Positions 26,298-34,399 of a DNA stretch of 64,000 bases are shown piece by piece. The first letter of the stretch is position 1, and each line of letters opens with the position of its first letter. The position numbers and the translations under genes were made by a program. Origin of the DNA: Bacteroidales bacterium. Lineage in GTDB: Bacteria; Bacteroidota; Bacteroidia; Bacteroidales; UBA6680. The stretch is taken from positions 1 through 64,000 of the forward strand of contig JAOARD010000007.1 in NCBI GenBank assembly GCA_025210735.1. The letters run 5' to 3'. The notes under the pieces were generated by a model, which saw only the letters and a program-made list of their open reading frames with translations, was not told where the DNA came from and made no database searches.

Positions 26298-27998
26298 CTA
26301 CAATCCTGCCAGAAAATCGCCAAGATCTGTGTCTCCCGATATATCAAATTTCTTACGCAGACGATAACGCATCATCTCAACAGACTTTACAGATGTGTTT
26401 AGTATTCCGGCAGTCTCCTTTGTTGACAGTCCTGACTTTATAAGTATACACAACTGTTTCTGTGGTTCCGATAGCGAGGCTTTATCATCAAGAACCTTTA
26501 TAAATTTACGGTTTATATCCTCAGATTTCATCTTATACAGATTGTAGTCTTTATCCTCGGCAAGTCGGTTATTTATCTGTATAATTATATCTTTTATCTG
26601 CTCTGAGTGCTTATTGTTATCAATTGTTTTAAGCAGATTAACAGTATCATTTAATATGTTATTGTTATGCGATACATGCATGGCAAAATCAAGCATCTCC
26701 CTGTTCTGTAGTTCAAGCTCTTTCTCTACAAGTTTTTTCTCCTGCTCCTTCTCATGCAACTCAGCCTCAATTAATTTGTTACGTGCATCAGCAAGCTCTT
26801 TCTCCCTCTTTATACGCTGATTTCTGAACCGTACAATAACAGATCCTGTAATAATCAATATCAGTACCAGTACCGATCCGTATATTGTTCGCATAGTCAT
26901 CTCTTTATTCTTAGCATTAAGAGATATCAGCTCATTCTCTGTCTCTTTAACCTTTAGTCTGGAATATACCCCGGCAAAGGCCTTGGCATTATACATCTTA
27001 TGAATACTATCTTTATATGACGATATTGCTCTAATATACTTATAAACAGAGTCTATCTCATTTCGCTGTGCATAAAAAAGTGCCTTTTCCTGCGATCCCA
27101 GAGCCATAAATCGTTTATCGCCAATTCTGCTGTTAAGCCTTGCAGACTCCTCAAGGTATGGCCATGCTGTATCCAGTTTACCCTCCTCGGTATATATTGA
27201 TCCTACAAACAGAGCACTTATTACAATACCCATATTATCTCCTCTTGACTTAAAAAGATTATAAGCCTTCTCTGCATATAGCATTGCATGTTTCAGATTA
27301 TCCATATCGCGGTATACCAATGCCTTATTATACAACTTATATGGGTGCGTAACATGACTTTCGTTATCGGCAGTAAGAGCAATTGATTCATCGTACAGCT
27401 CAAGTGCCCTGTCAAAATCTTTACACTCCTTTGCATGTACAGCTGCATTATTAAGTGCCGATGACAGAAGTGGCATCTGATCTGTTTTACGTGCATATAT
27501 AAGGGCTTTGTTCAGATAGTCAGAAGCCTCACTGTTTACACTCATACTACTAAACATTAACCCGCTGAACATATAGAATCTGCTAAGATCAGCATCTGAT
27601 TTAACAGAAGTAACATACTCACCTGCCATATCATAGTATCTCTGAAACTCCTCTATATTCTTCTGATTGCTATTTATGTTCATCAACCTCACAAGCGATT
27701 TAAAGATCTTTGCCGTATCGCTGTAAACAACAGCACTCTTATACATCTTCTTGTAATAATCTGACGATACATACAGATCGCCTTTAAACTGATATACATA
27801 CGCATACTTCTCAAAGAGCATTATCAGCTCCTCCCCGCTTAACCTGTTCTGATCTATATCATTAAGTATATGTATACATGTATCGATTTTATAGAGCCGC
27901 AACAACGAGTCTACCTGTTTTATCTTTACATTAAACTCAGTACATATGGCATTAACAGAGATTAAAACGGAAACTAATAATAAGATAAAGCGTCTCAT
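26298..27998 (-). CDS. TPR-containing membrane regulator with LuxR-type HTH
   Basis: 566 residues from the ATG at 27998: signal sequence (MRRFILLLVSVLISVNA), tetratricopeptide repeats (~30-330; for example DYLNKALIYARKTDQMPLLS), a membrane helix near residue 370 (VLVLILIITGSVIV), a coiled coil (KREKELADARNKLIEAELHE), and a C-terminal GerE/LuxR helix-turn-helix (SGLSTKETAGILNTSVKSVE). This is a common Bacteroidota design in which a periplasmic TPR sensor is tied to a cytosolic DNA-binding domain. An upstream TTG (28028) overlaps a TATGTTTG promoter box (28026-28033), so the ATG is used. It lies directly upstream of the giant T9SS cargo gene, 193 bp away, a candidate target. Confidence 0.87.
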   Translation of the reverse strand: MRRFILLLVSVLISVNAICTEFNVKIKQVDSLLRLYKIDTCIHILNDIDQNRLSGEELIMLFEKYAYVYQFKGDLYVSSDYYKKMYKSAVVYSDTAKIFKSLVRLMNINSNQKNIEEFQRYYDMAGEYVTSVKSDADLSRFYMFSGLMFSSMSVNSEASDYLNKALIYARKTDQMPLLSSALNNAAVHAKECKDFDRALELYDESIALTADNESHVTHPYKLYNKALVYRDMDNLKHAMLYAEKAYNLFKSRGDNMGIVISALFVGSIYTEEGKLDTAWPYLEESARLNSRIGDKRFMALGSQEKALFYAQRNEIDSVYKYIRAISSYKDSIHKMYNAKAFAGVYSRLKVKETENELISLNAKNKEMTMRTIYGSVLVLILIITGSVIVRFRNQRIKREKELADARNKLIEAELHEKEQEKKLVEKELELQNREMLDFAMHVSHNNNILNDTVNLLKTIDNNKHSEQIKDIIIQINNRLAEDKDYNLYKMKSEDINRKFIKVLDDKASLSEPQKQLCILIKSGLSTKETAGILNTSVKSVEMMRYRLRKKFDISGDTDLGDFLAGL

Positions 27999-28109
27999 AT
28001 TACAGTAATATTGGTGTGTCTGATACAAACATATAAACTAAATGTTAAAAATGGCTACCAGTTATTAATTTTTGTGTCTGTCATACGCTTGTTGGTAATA
28101 TTATATTTT

Positions 28110-28465
28110 AACTCCAATAATTAATCCCATTCACCAAATCATAAGTCCCTGTACTCTCTAACACTAACCCTGTTACTTTACCCTCTGCTCCTGTTGTTAT
28201 ACAAACCTCTCCTGTCGGTAAACCTCTAATCCCTGTCAAACTGTAAGTTGCTCCTTTCGCTCTATATGCTATTCCTGTCTGTATATAAGCTGTCCCTGTT
28301 GCTAAACCTCCTTTCCCTTTCATGCAAGGGAAGCCTCATCATGTAACAGGATGGCTTTGCTAAGTGACAGGGAAGGCTTGTCTTGTAACAGGGACGCTTT
28401 TACCAGTGACAGGAAGACCTCATAATGTAACAGGGAGGGGTTGGTTTGTGACGGGGTGGTAAATA
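28110..28465. repeat. Mirrored array of 21-bp repeats around a CATG centre
   Basis: ACAGG(G) recurs exactly every 21 bp. On the plus strand it starts at 28346, 28367, 28388, 28409, 28430 and 28451 (last as ACGGG). On the minus strand it starts at 28299, 28278, 28257 (as AAAGGA), 28236, 28215, 28194, 28173, 28152 and 28131 (as AATGGG). The innermost degenerate units (28325 +, 28320 -) flank CATG at 28321-28324, so the two arms are mirror images in phase. In the right arm the three bases before ACAGG alternate GTA, GTG, GTA, GTG, GTA, GTG. The other ~12 bp of each unit vary. It abuts the DUF559 array. Confidence 0.75.
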
Positions 28466-28653
28466 ACCCACCCCTACCCCTCCCAGGAGGGGAGTTTACT
28501 GTAATATAATACTTTACCAAAAGCAGTTCATAGGAATTATTTGTTAATCATATCTGAATTCAATTCGTGGTAATATTTTACGGTAACACATACTTTAACA
28601 CGAAGGAGGCTCTCCTCCTCGGAGGAGACACAGAGGTGGATTAATTTTTTTCT

Positions 28654-28726
28654 CTACTTATTATCAACTATCCTCTCTTCTATAAATATTTAGTTTTGAA
28701 TTGTATGGTAGATTTTTACGTCTCAT
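28654..28726 (-). pseudogene. DUF559 remnant, repeat unit 1
   Basis: The first ~13 codons (MRRKNLPYNSKLN) are joined to the last ~30 bp of the DUF559 gene; about 299 bp are missing compared with 30063-30434, and the end is out of frame. Confidence 0.75.
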
Positions 28727-28933
28727 TCATGTTAGTAATGAACCCACTCTTACCCCTTCCAGAAGGGGAGTTACTTAGAATAAGCTTATTAAGTTACTAA
28801 TATTCATTTACAAGACTGTTTGTTAATCTGATTTTACAATTCAATTTGTGGTAATATTTTATGGTAACACATACTTTAACACGAGGGAGACTCTCCTCCT
28901 CGGAAGAGACACAGAGGTGGGTAATTTTTTTCT

Positions 28934-29006
28934 CTACTTATTATCAACTATCCTCTCTTCTATAAATATTTAGTTTTGAATTGTATGGTAGATTTTTACG
29001 TCTCAT
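28934..29006 (-). pseudogene. DUF559 remnant, repeat unit 2
   Basis: 73 bp with the same ~299-bp internal deletion as unit 1, almost identical in sequence to units 1 and 3. Confidence 0.75.
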
Positions 29007-29213
29007 TCATGTTAGTAATGAACCCACCCTACCCCTACCAGGAGGAGAGTTGCTTAGAATAAGCACATTAAGCTACTAATATTCATTTACAAGACTGTTT
29101 GTTAATCTGACTTTACAATTCAATTCGTGGTAATATTTTACGGTAACACATACTTTAACACGAGGGAGGCTCTACTCCTCGGAGGAGACACAGAGGTGGG
29201 TTAATTTTTTTCT

Positions 29214-29286
29214 CTACTTATTATCAACTATCCTCTCTTCTATAAATATTTAGTTTTGAATTGTATGGTAGATTTTTACGTCTCAT
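29214..29286 (-). pseudogene. DUF559 remnant, repeat unit 3
   Basis: 73 bp, same deletion junction as units 1 and 2; followed by the TTGTTTGAATAATT spacer also seen after the intact gene. Confidence 0.75.
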
Positions 29287-29510
29287 TCATGTTAGTGTTG
29301 TTTGAATAATTAACCCACCCCTACCCCTCCCAGGAGGGGAGTTTACTGTAATATAATGCTTTACCAAAAGCAGTTCATAGGAATTATTTGTTAATCATAT
29401 CTGAATTCAATTCGTGGTAATATTTTACGATAACACATACTTTAACACGAGGGAGGTTCTCCTCTTCGGAGGAGACACAGAGGTGGGTTAATTTTTTTCT
29501 CTACTTATTC

Positions 29511-29583
29511 TCAATTATCCACTCTTCTATAAATATTTAGTTTTGAATTGTATGGTAGATTTTTACGTCTCATACATGTTAGT
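29511..29583 (-). pseudogene. DUF559 remnant, repeat unit 4
   Basis: 73 bp, same deletion; a few substitutions (ATTCTCAATTATCC) relative to units 1-3. Confidence 0.75.
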
Positions 29584-29782
29584 AATGAACCCACTCTTAC
29601 CCCTTCCAGAAGGGGAGTTACTTAGAATAAGCTTATTATACCACTAATATTCATTTACAAGATTGTTTATTAATCTGATTTTATAATTCAATTCGTGGTA
29701 ATATTTTACGGTAACACATACTCTAACACGAGGGAGACTCTCCTCCTCGGAGGAGACACAGAGGTGGGTCAGTTTCTTTCCT

Positions 29783-29855
29783 CTAATTATTATCAACTAT
29801 CCACTCTTCTATAGATCTTTAGTTTTGGATTGTATGGCAGAATTCTACATCTCAT
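29783..29855 (-). pseudogene. DUF559 remnant, repeat unit 5
   Basis: 73 bp, same deletion size, but the bases around the junction (CTAAAGATCTATAGAAGAG) are closest to the intact gene next door, where units 1-4 read CTAAATATTTATAG. Confidence 0.75.
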
Positions 29856-30062
29856 TCATGTTAGTAATGAACCCACCCCTACCCCTCCTAGGAGGGGAGT
29901 TACTTAAAATAAGCACATTAAGCTACTAATATTCATTTACAAGATTGTTTATTAATCTGACTTTACAATTCAATTCGTGGTAATATTTTACGGTAACACA
30001 TACTTTAACACGAGGGAGGCTCTACTCCTCGGAGGAGACACAGAGGTGGGTAATTTTTTTAT

Positions 30063-30434
30063 CTACTTATTATCAACTATCCACTCTTCTATAGATCTCA
30101 ATACACGGTCTAACTGGTGTTTTACATCATCATCATCAAATCGCAAAAACCTTACACCTAAATCTTCCAATCTTGCTTGCCTTATTTTATCCTTATCAAT
30201 AGCCTCACACGAATCGTGACTAGCTCCATCAACTTCAATTGCTAACATAAGATCTTTGCAATAAAAATCTACTATATAATTATCAATTGGACGCTGCCTG
30301 TCAAAATCATATCCCAGAATTTGTCTGTTTTTCAACCCATTCCATAACATCTTTTCTGCAATAGTCATGCTATTTCTTAGCTGTTTTGCCAAGAATTTTA
30401 GTTTTGGATTGTATGGTATAATTTTGCGTCTCAT
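30063..30434 (-). CDS. DUF559 endonuclease-domain protein inside the repeat array
   Basis: 123 residues, the full DUF559 length. The family belongs to the PD-(D/E)XK-like Vsr-related nucleases: MTIAEKMLWNGLKNRQILGY, RQRPIDNYIVDFYCKDLMLA and IEVDGASH show the acidic residues Asp-56, Glu-67 and Asp-69 expected in the active site. DUF559 genes are frequent in Bacteroidota and are usually solitary. This one is the only intact copy in an array of units that share its flanks and retain its two ends, so it is probably the active part of the repeat element. Function (mobility, repair, or defence) is not established. Confidence 0.88.
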   Translation of the reverse strand: MRRKIIPYNPKLKFLAKQLRNSMTIAEKMLWNGLKNRQILGYDFDRQRPIDNYIVDFYCKDLMLAIEVDGASHDSCEAIDKDKIRQARLEDLGVRFLRFDDDDVKHQLDRVLRSIEEWIVDNK

Positions 30435-30615
30435 TACTGTTAGTGTTGTTTGAATAATTAACCCACCCCTACTCCTCCCAGGAGGGGAGTTACTTAGAAT
30501 AAGCTTATTAAACCACTAATATTCATTAATAAAGCTGTTAAATCTGACAATACAAAACAGACACCTCAAAGATGAGATGCCCGTAATGAATCAAAAGAAC
30601 TTTATGAAAAATTTT

Positions 30616-31359
30616 CTATAACTCAGTTTTTTCTCTGTTTTTCCTGTATCGCTTATTGCTTTCGCGAAAATATTTACTGGTGTATGCTTTTCTACGCTCT
30701 GAATTATTACGATAAACAAACCTACCGTAATCTCTGATATTTGCAACAATCTCTTCAAGCAGGGTAAATGTTTTATCTCTGATAAGTTTAACATCAGATG
30801 TGATATACATATCGCCATTTACTCTACCCAACAGTGTACCAAAACGGTCTGCCTCTGTCTCTGCCAGATCGCACTTGGCAATATCAAAGCCTATATCTAA
30901 CAACGGTTGTGGATTATTTTTTCCTAACACAGCAAGGTCTGAAAGATCCTGTATTGAGTCGGCATTAGAATTACCCTCTTTTATCTTATCAAGTTTTGCA
31001 ATTAATTCAGGACTGTTTCGGTATCCAAACTCCATATAATCAATTATATCAGAAACAAGGTTGTACATTTTAGAAGATTCATCCTTCCACTCCCTATGTG
31101 CTAAATCCTTATCGTCATTTATTGTAGACCAGTTACTCTCTGCAACACGCATTGCTCTGGTTAAACCTAAAAGACGAGATGTCCATTCAGCAGGCATATT
31201 TGCCGCCTTAAGATCTTCAATATCTTTATCTGCTCTGAAATAAAGATTCTCTGCTTCAGATATCATTACCTTCACCGGAATATGAGGAGTTTTAATTTTC
31301 TCGTCTGGTAACGATTTAATCTCGTCTAAATAGTTTTGATAATCATTTTTATCGCTCAT
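30616..31359 (-). CDS. Unrecognised helical protein
   Basis: 247 residues, no signal peptide or membrane segment. Predicted mostly helical, very rich in charged residues, with a strongly basic end (RRKAYTSKYFRESNKRYRKN). I recognise no family. An ATG at 31359 starts it. A copy of the dispersed leader motif (31602-31673) sits on the same strand about 240 bp upstream, and the DUF559 array begins just downstream. The Tyr/Lys/Arg-rich tail suggests nucleic acid contact, an inference only. Confidence 0.65.
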   Translation of the reverse strand: MSDKNDYQNYLDEIKSLPDEKIKTPHIPVKVMISEAENLYFRADKDIEDLKAANMPAEWTSRLLGLTRAMRVAESNWSTINDDKDLAHREWKDESSKMYNLVSDIIDYMEFGYRNSPELIAKLDKIKEGNSNADSIQDLSDLAVLGKNNPQPLLDIGFDIAKCDLAETEADRFGTLLGRVNGDMYITSDVKLIRDKTFTLLEEIVANIRDYGRFVYRNNSERRKAYTSKYFRESNKRYRKNREKTEL

Positions 31360-31850
31360 TGTATCAACTTTTAGTTATTTTCATAAACTGTTTTCTGTTA
31401 AGGGTTATGAGGGAACCCATTCCGTTTACAGGAACTTTTTTAACAACACAAACGGATACGTTATAAAAAAATGAAAGGTTACGTTTATACATTTTATTTT
31501 AGAACATAATCTATATATAACAAAGAGCTACCACATAAATAAACCACAGCAAACTACTGTATTAAAAACAATTGCAATTTTTTTTGTATAAAACACCTTT
31601 TTTAGCTGTACAAACTCATAAAATTATCGATTGTGTAAAAACTCTTTCTCATGCTTTACTTCGTTTCTACTAAAAAAACAGGTACCGATAATCAGTTTTA
31701 TATAAAAGAACATACATCATTACTTTTCATTAGTCAATCTTTATATGTATTTTTATATAAACCTACCGGAATAAAAAGAACAACCCATATCAGGTAAATG
31801 AATTTTAAAGTATGCTTTGCATATGGCTGAATATTTAAATTAGTTAAACA
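31360..31850. other. Intergenic region between divergent genes
   Basis: About 490 bp separating 31359 (-) and 31851 (+). Besides the leader motif at 31602-31673 it contains poly-A/T runs and no convincing open frame or terminator. Confidence 0.5.
31602..31673 (-). ncRNA. Dispersed leader motif, copy G
   Basis: On the minus strand TTAGTAGAAAC (31673-31663) pairs with GTTTGTAC...CTAA (31615-31602) with one G/G mismatch. Interior AAGCATGAGAA and a GAGAAA/TTTTTAC mini-stem match the family. It is about 240 nt before the ATG at 31359. Confidence 0.5.
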
Positions 31851-32342
31851 ATGATTAAAGATTTTAATTCAATTGATGAGCTAAAGGATTTTGGATTTAC
31901 CGGCTTTTATTCTGTAAATGAACTGCAAAATAACAGATCTATAATACCTACAGATAGTGGAGTGTATATTATTATCAACCCCCAAAAAGGGACTCCCCAA
32001 TTCATGCGAAAAGGAGTAGGTGGCTCTTTTAAAGGTAAAGATCCTAATGTTAGTATCTGTAAACTTGTAAGAAACTATATTGAGGATGCCTGTGTTTTGT
32101 ATATAGGAGAGAGCTCTGAGTTAAGAAGCAGAATAAACTCGTTATTAAATTTTGGACAAGGAAAGGCGGCTGATCATTGGGGAGGCAGAATGGTTTGGCA
32201 GTTTAGAAATCATGCAGATCTTATTATTTGTTGGAAACCTGTTGTTGAGATAAAACCATCTATTTTAAAAAAGGATTTATTAGACTCTTTCATAAACCAA
32301 TTCGGGAGACTACCCTTTGCTGTTTTAAGGAGTTGTAATTAA
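31851..32342 (+). CDS. GIY-YIG-like protein
   Basis: 163 residues. SGVYIIIN (GVY at 37) and CVLYIGESSELRSRINSLLN (YIG at 84, Arg-92/Arg-94) give the GIY-YIG two-strand signature, followed by AADHWGGRMVWQF and an acidic/basic C-terminus (IKPSILKKDLLDSFINQFG). Such domains cut DNA in homing endonucleases, UvrC and restriction enzymes, but this short solo form with a ~35-residue insert between the two motifs is unassigned. A lone gene next to a repeat region; its neighbour is a leader-motif copy upstream of the next gene. Confidence 0.6.
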   Translation: MIKDFNSIDELKDFGFTGFYSVNELQNNRSIIPTDSGVYIIINPQKGTPQFMRKGVGGSFKGKDPNVSICKLVRNYIEDACVLYIGESSELRSRINSLLNFGQGKAADHWGGRMVWQFRNHADLIICWKPVVEIKPSILKKDLLDSFINQFGRLPFAVLRSCN

Positions 32343-32789
32343 AACAAAGTGTATACAACTCAACTAATCATCCCTACCCCTATATTATCATTTAACAGAT
32401 AATAGCAGAGTCATACAATTATTAAATGGAGATAGTAAATTAACCGCATTGTTTAATCACTCTTCAAATAATTGTATCTTTAATAAAAGGTTATGATTTG
32501 TATATACAGGATTAATACATTTGGTAATATTAAACTGAGCATCAGTAAAGTTCTATTACATAAAGAGACAGGATTAAAACTTATCATATTTAGCGAAGTA
32601 TAAATGTGTAGTTTTCGACTCCGCTCAAACTGACTATAACACACATATACAGATTATTAACCAGGCTAAACAACAAACAGAAACTAAATTACAATCAGAT
32701 GAAACGAAGCATGAGAATGGCCATTCACACACACGAAAATGATTATAAATGCGAGTTCCATCTGACAAATAAAAAACAATTATAAACAG
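32343..32789. other. Intergenic region before the DUF1697 gene
   Basis: About 450 bp. The last 95 bp hold the best-conserved copy of the leader motif (32696-32764). The first 350 bp show no open frame, terminator or repeat that I can support. Confidence 0.5.
32696..32764 (+). ncRNA. Dispersed leader motif, copy B (reference copy)
   Basis: CAGATGAAAC (32696-32705) pairs with GTTCCATCTG (32755-32764) with a single A/C mismatch. Inside: GAAGCATGA, a perfect 12-bp palindrome GAATGGCCATTC, CACACACACGAAAATGATTA, then TAAATGCGA. ACAAATAAAAAACAATTATA leads to the ATG at 32790. The copy at 58470-58543 matches almost throughout. Confidence 0.65.
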
Positions 32790-33326
32790 ATGAAATACAT
32801 AGCACTACTTAGAGGAATTAATATTGGAGGTAAACGTAAGATAATTATGGCCGATCTTCGGAAGATGTTTGAGGATATGGGATTTACTGATGTTAAGAGT
32901 TATATCCAGACCGGTAATGTAATATTCAGTTCTGATAATGATAGTGATCAGGGTTTGTTATCGACTCTTATTGCAAAAAGGGTTGAGCAGGTATTTGGTT
33001 TTGATGTGCCTGTAATTGTTCGATCTGCAGAGGAGATAGAAGCTATGTTTACAGACAATCCGTTTCTTACAGATCCGGATGCTGAGATAGATAAGTTGCA
33101 TGTTGTATTTCTTAACAGTGTACCAGATATAGACAACCTGATGACTATGTCGGAGTTTGATTTTGGCGACGACAGGTATATGGTTATGGATAATAACCTC
33201 TATCTGTTTTGTAGTGGTCCGTACAGAGAGACTAAGCTTGGTAATAATTTTATTGAGAAAAAACTTAAGGTTACAGCATCAACCCGCACATGGAAAACAG
33301 TTATAAAACTGAAAGAGATGATGTGA
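32790..33326 (+). CDS. DUF1697-family protein
   Basis: 178 residues. MKYIALLRGINIGGKRKIIM, MFEDMGFTDVKSYIQTGNVI and the end KVTASTRTWKTVIKLKEM are diagnostic of DUF1697, small cytosolic proteins of unknown function spread across bacteria. Normal length (~175). It stands alone after a leader-motif copy and before the terminator at 33477. Confidence 0.92.
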   Translation: MKYIALLRGINIGGKRKIIMADLRKMFEDMGFTDVKSYIQTGNVIFSSDNDSDQGLLSTLIAKRVEQVFGFDVPVIVRSAEEIEAMFTDNPFLTDPDAEIDKLHVVFLNSVPDIDNLMTMSEFDFGDDRYMVMDNNLYLFCSGPYRETKLGNNFIEKKLKVTASTRTWKTVIKLKEMM

Positions 33327-33476
33327 TAAATATAACTGTATATTGTATAGATTAGATCTATAATTACTATATTTATAGCGTTTCTTAAATTTTTTAGCAT
33401 CATTTAATTTGATTATTAAATTTCCTCAATAGGGGGATGTGTCTGATTTCAGCTGAAATGGTAATCCGTCACATTT

Positions 33477-33516
33477 AAAGCCTTTGCCGGTACATCTTTC
33501 CGGCAAAGGCTTTTTT
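33477..33516 (+). terminator. Strong hairpin terminator
   Basis: GCCTTTGCCGG pairs perfectly with CCGGCAAAGGC over a 9-nt loop, followed by six T. It lies 150 bp after the DUF1697 stop, so the transcript has a long 3' part. Confidence 0.85.
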
Positions 33517-33557
33517 GTTTATGTAAAATCTGTACTGTTTTGTACTAATCAATTCTG

Positions 33558-33592
33558 AAAAAGCTTATCGATTCTGAAACTGATAAGCTTTT
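33558..33592. terminator. Second hairpin
   Basis: AAAAGCTTATC (33559-33569) pairs with GATAAGCTTTT (33582-33592). Could be a second terminator or isolate the next operon. Confidence 0.6.
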
Positions 33593-33627
33593 AATATTTA
33601 TGATAAACCTTCTTACATAGCGGAATA

Positions 33628-33635
33628 TATATTTG
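33628..33635 (+). promoter_or_regulatory. TAnnTTTG promoter box for the GIN-domain gene
   Basis: TATATTTG followed by CGAC; predicted start about 33641, 30 nt before the ATG at 33672. Confidence 0.55.
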
Positions 33636-33671
33636 CGACAAATAAGATAAACACAAAAAGAAAGGTTTTAA

Positions 33672-34397
33672 ATGCAAAGGAGAGTTTTTTCTATTATCGG
33701 AATTATATCAGTTCTGATATTTTGCTCATGCGAGAAGGATTCTGAAACTCATTTGAGTAGTGGAAATATTATTACAAGGGTTGTTACAATGGATAAGTTT
33801 ACCGGACTGTTAGTAGATTCAAAGTGTAAGGTTATTCTGCGTAATGGTTCAAACCAGACGGTTACGGTTAAGATTTCAGATAATATTGTTGACGATGTAG
33901 ATTATAGGGTTGTTAATGGTGTATGGAGTATAGATTTTAAGGATGATGGTATTGCAACAATTAATAATCATGAGTTTACAGTTATAGTAGAATCGCCATA
34001 TATAAACTCAATTACTATGGAGAGTAGTGGTGAGTTAGTTTGCGAAGATAAACTTACCAACTCTCCACTCTCTTTAAACCATAATTCGTCAGGCAAAGCA
34101 ACTGTTGTTTGCCAAACAGATATATTAAAAATTAAAATGGATGGCTCAGGAGTACTTACTGTAAATGGTGTTGCCGACAGTGTTAGCATTATTCATGATT
34201 CAAGTGGTTCTCTTAAGGCTTTTAATCTTAAGAGCAGGCTGTGTACCGTTGCAGCTGATGGCTCTGGAGTATCAGAGCTATGGATTACTGAGAAATTAAA
34301 TTGTGTGTTAAATGGTAGTGGAGATATAAAGTATAAGGGTACCCCAACGGTAACAAAAAGCGGCGATGGTTCAGGTAATCTTATAAAGGTAAATTAG
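33672..34397 (+). CDS. GIN-domain (DUF2807) lipoprotein
   Basis: 241 residues with a lipoprotein signal (IFCSC, Cys near residue 20). The rest is a repetitive beta solenoid of DUF2807: SSGELVCEDKL, HNSSGKATVVC, MDGSGVLTVNG, AADGSGVSELWI, LNGSGDIKYKG. Members are cell-envelope proteins of unknown function, common in Bacteroidota. The next gene begins 2 bp after its stop, so the two are translated from one message. Confidence 0.9.
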   Translation: MQRRVFSIIGIISVLIFCSCEKDSETHLSSGNIITRVVTMDKFTGLLVDSKCKVILRNGSNQTVTVKISDNIVDDVDYRVVNGVWSIDFKDDGIATINNHEFTVIVESPYINSITMESSGELVCEDKLTNSPLSLNHNSSGKATVVCQTDILKIKMDGSGVLTVNGVADSVSIIHDSSGSLKAFNLKSRLCTVAADGSGVSELWITEKLNCVLNGSGDIKYKGTPTVTKSGDGSGNLIKVN

Positions 34398-34399
34398 GT

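Larger units (their letters stand above)
28465..30545. repeat. Tandem array of DUF559-associated repeat units
   Basis: Six head-to-tail units start at 28465, 28741, 29021, 29312, 29588 and 29870, with a partial seventh at 30460. Units 1-5 are 276-291 bp; unit 6 is about 590 bp and holds an intact DUF559 gene. Each unit has a C-rich start (AACCCACC then a CCCCTCC/GGAGGGG-like hairpin), ~130 bp of conserved spacer (with GTGGTAATATTTTACGGTAA), a second hairpin TCTCCTCC/GGAGGAGA, GAGGTGGGTT (inverse of the start), and then DUF559 sequence on the minus strand. Similar C-rich hairpins are, to my knowledge, common between genes in Bacteroidota. Confidence 0.85.

Noticed and set aside
28346..28455. 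CRISPR-like array
   Set aside because: Unit is only 21 bp, the constant part is 5-8 bp, spacers are ~12 bp and no cas genes are nearby.
28108..28520. Two open frames on the minus strand covering the 21-bp array (72 and 67 residues)
   Set aside because: Their residue period mirrors the 21-bp DNA repeat, the right-hand frame begins inside the DUF559 array, and the right-arm units keep ACAGG in both phases; I treat the region as a DNA repeat, not as genes.
30591..30818. 75-residue frame overlapping the helical protein
   Set aside because: It is a different frame of the coding sequence at 30616-31359 with no independent support.
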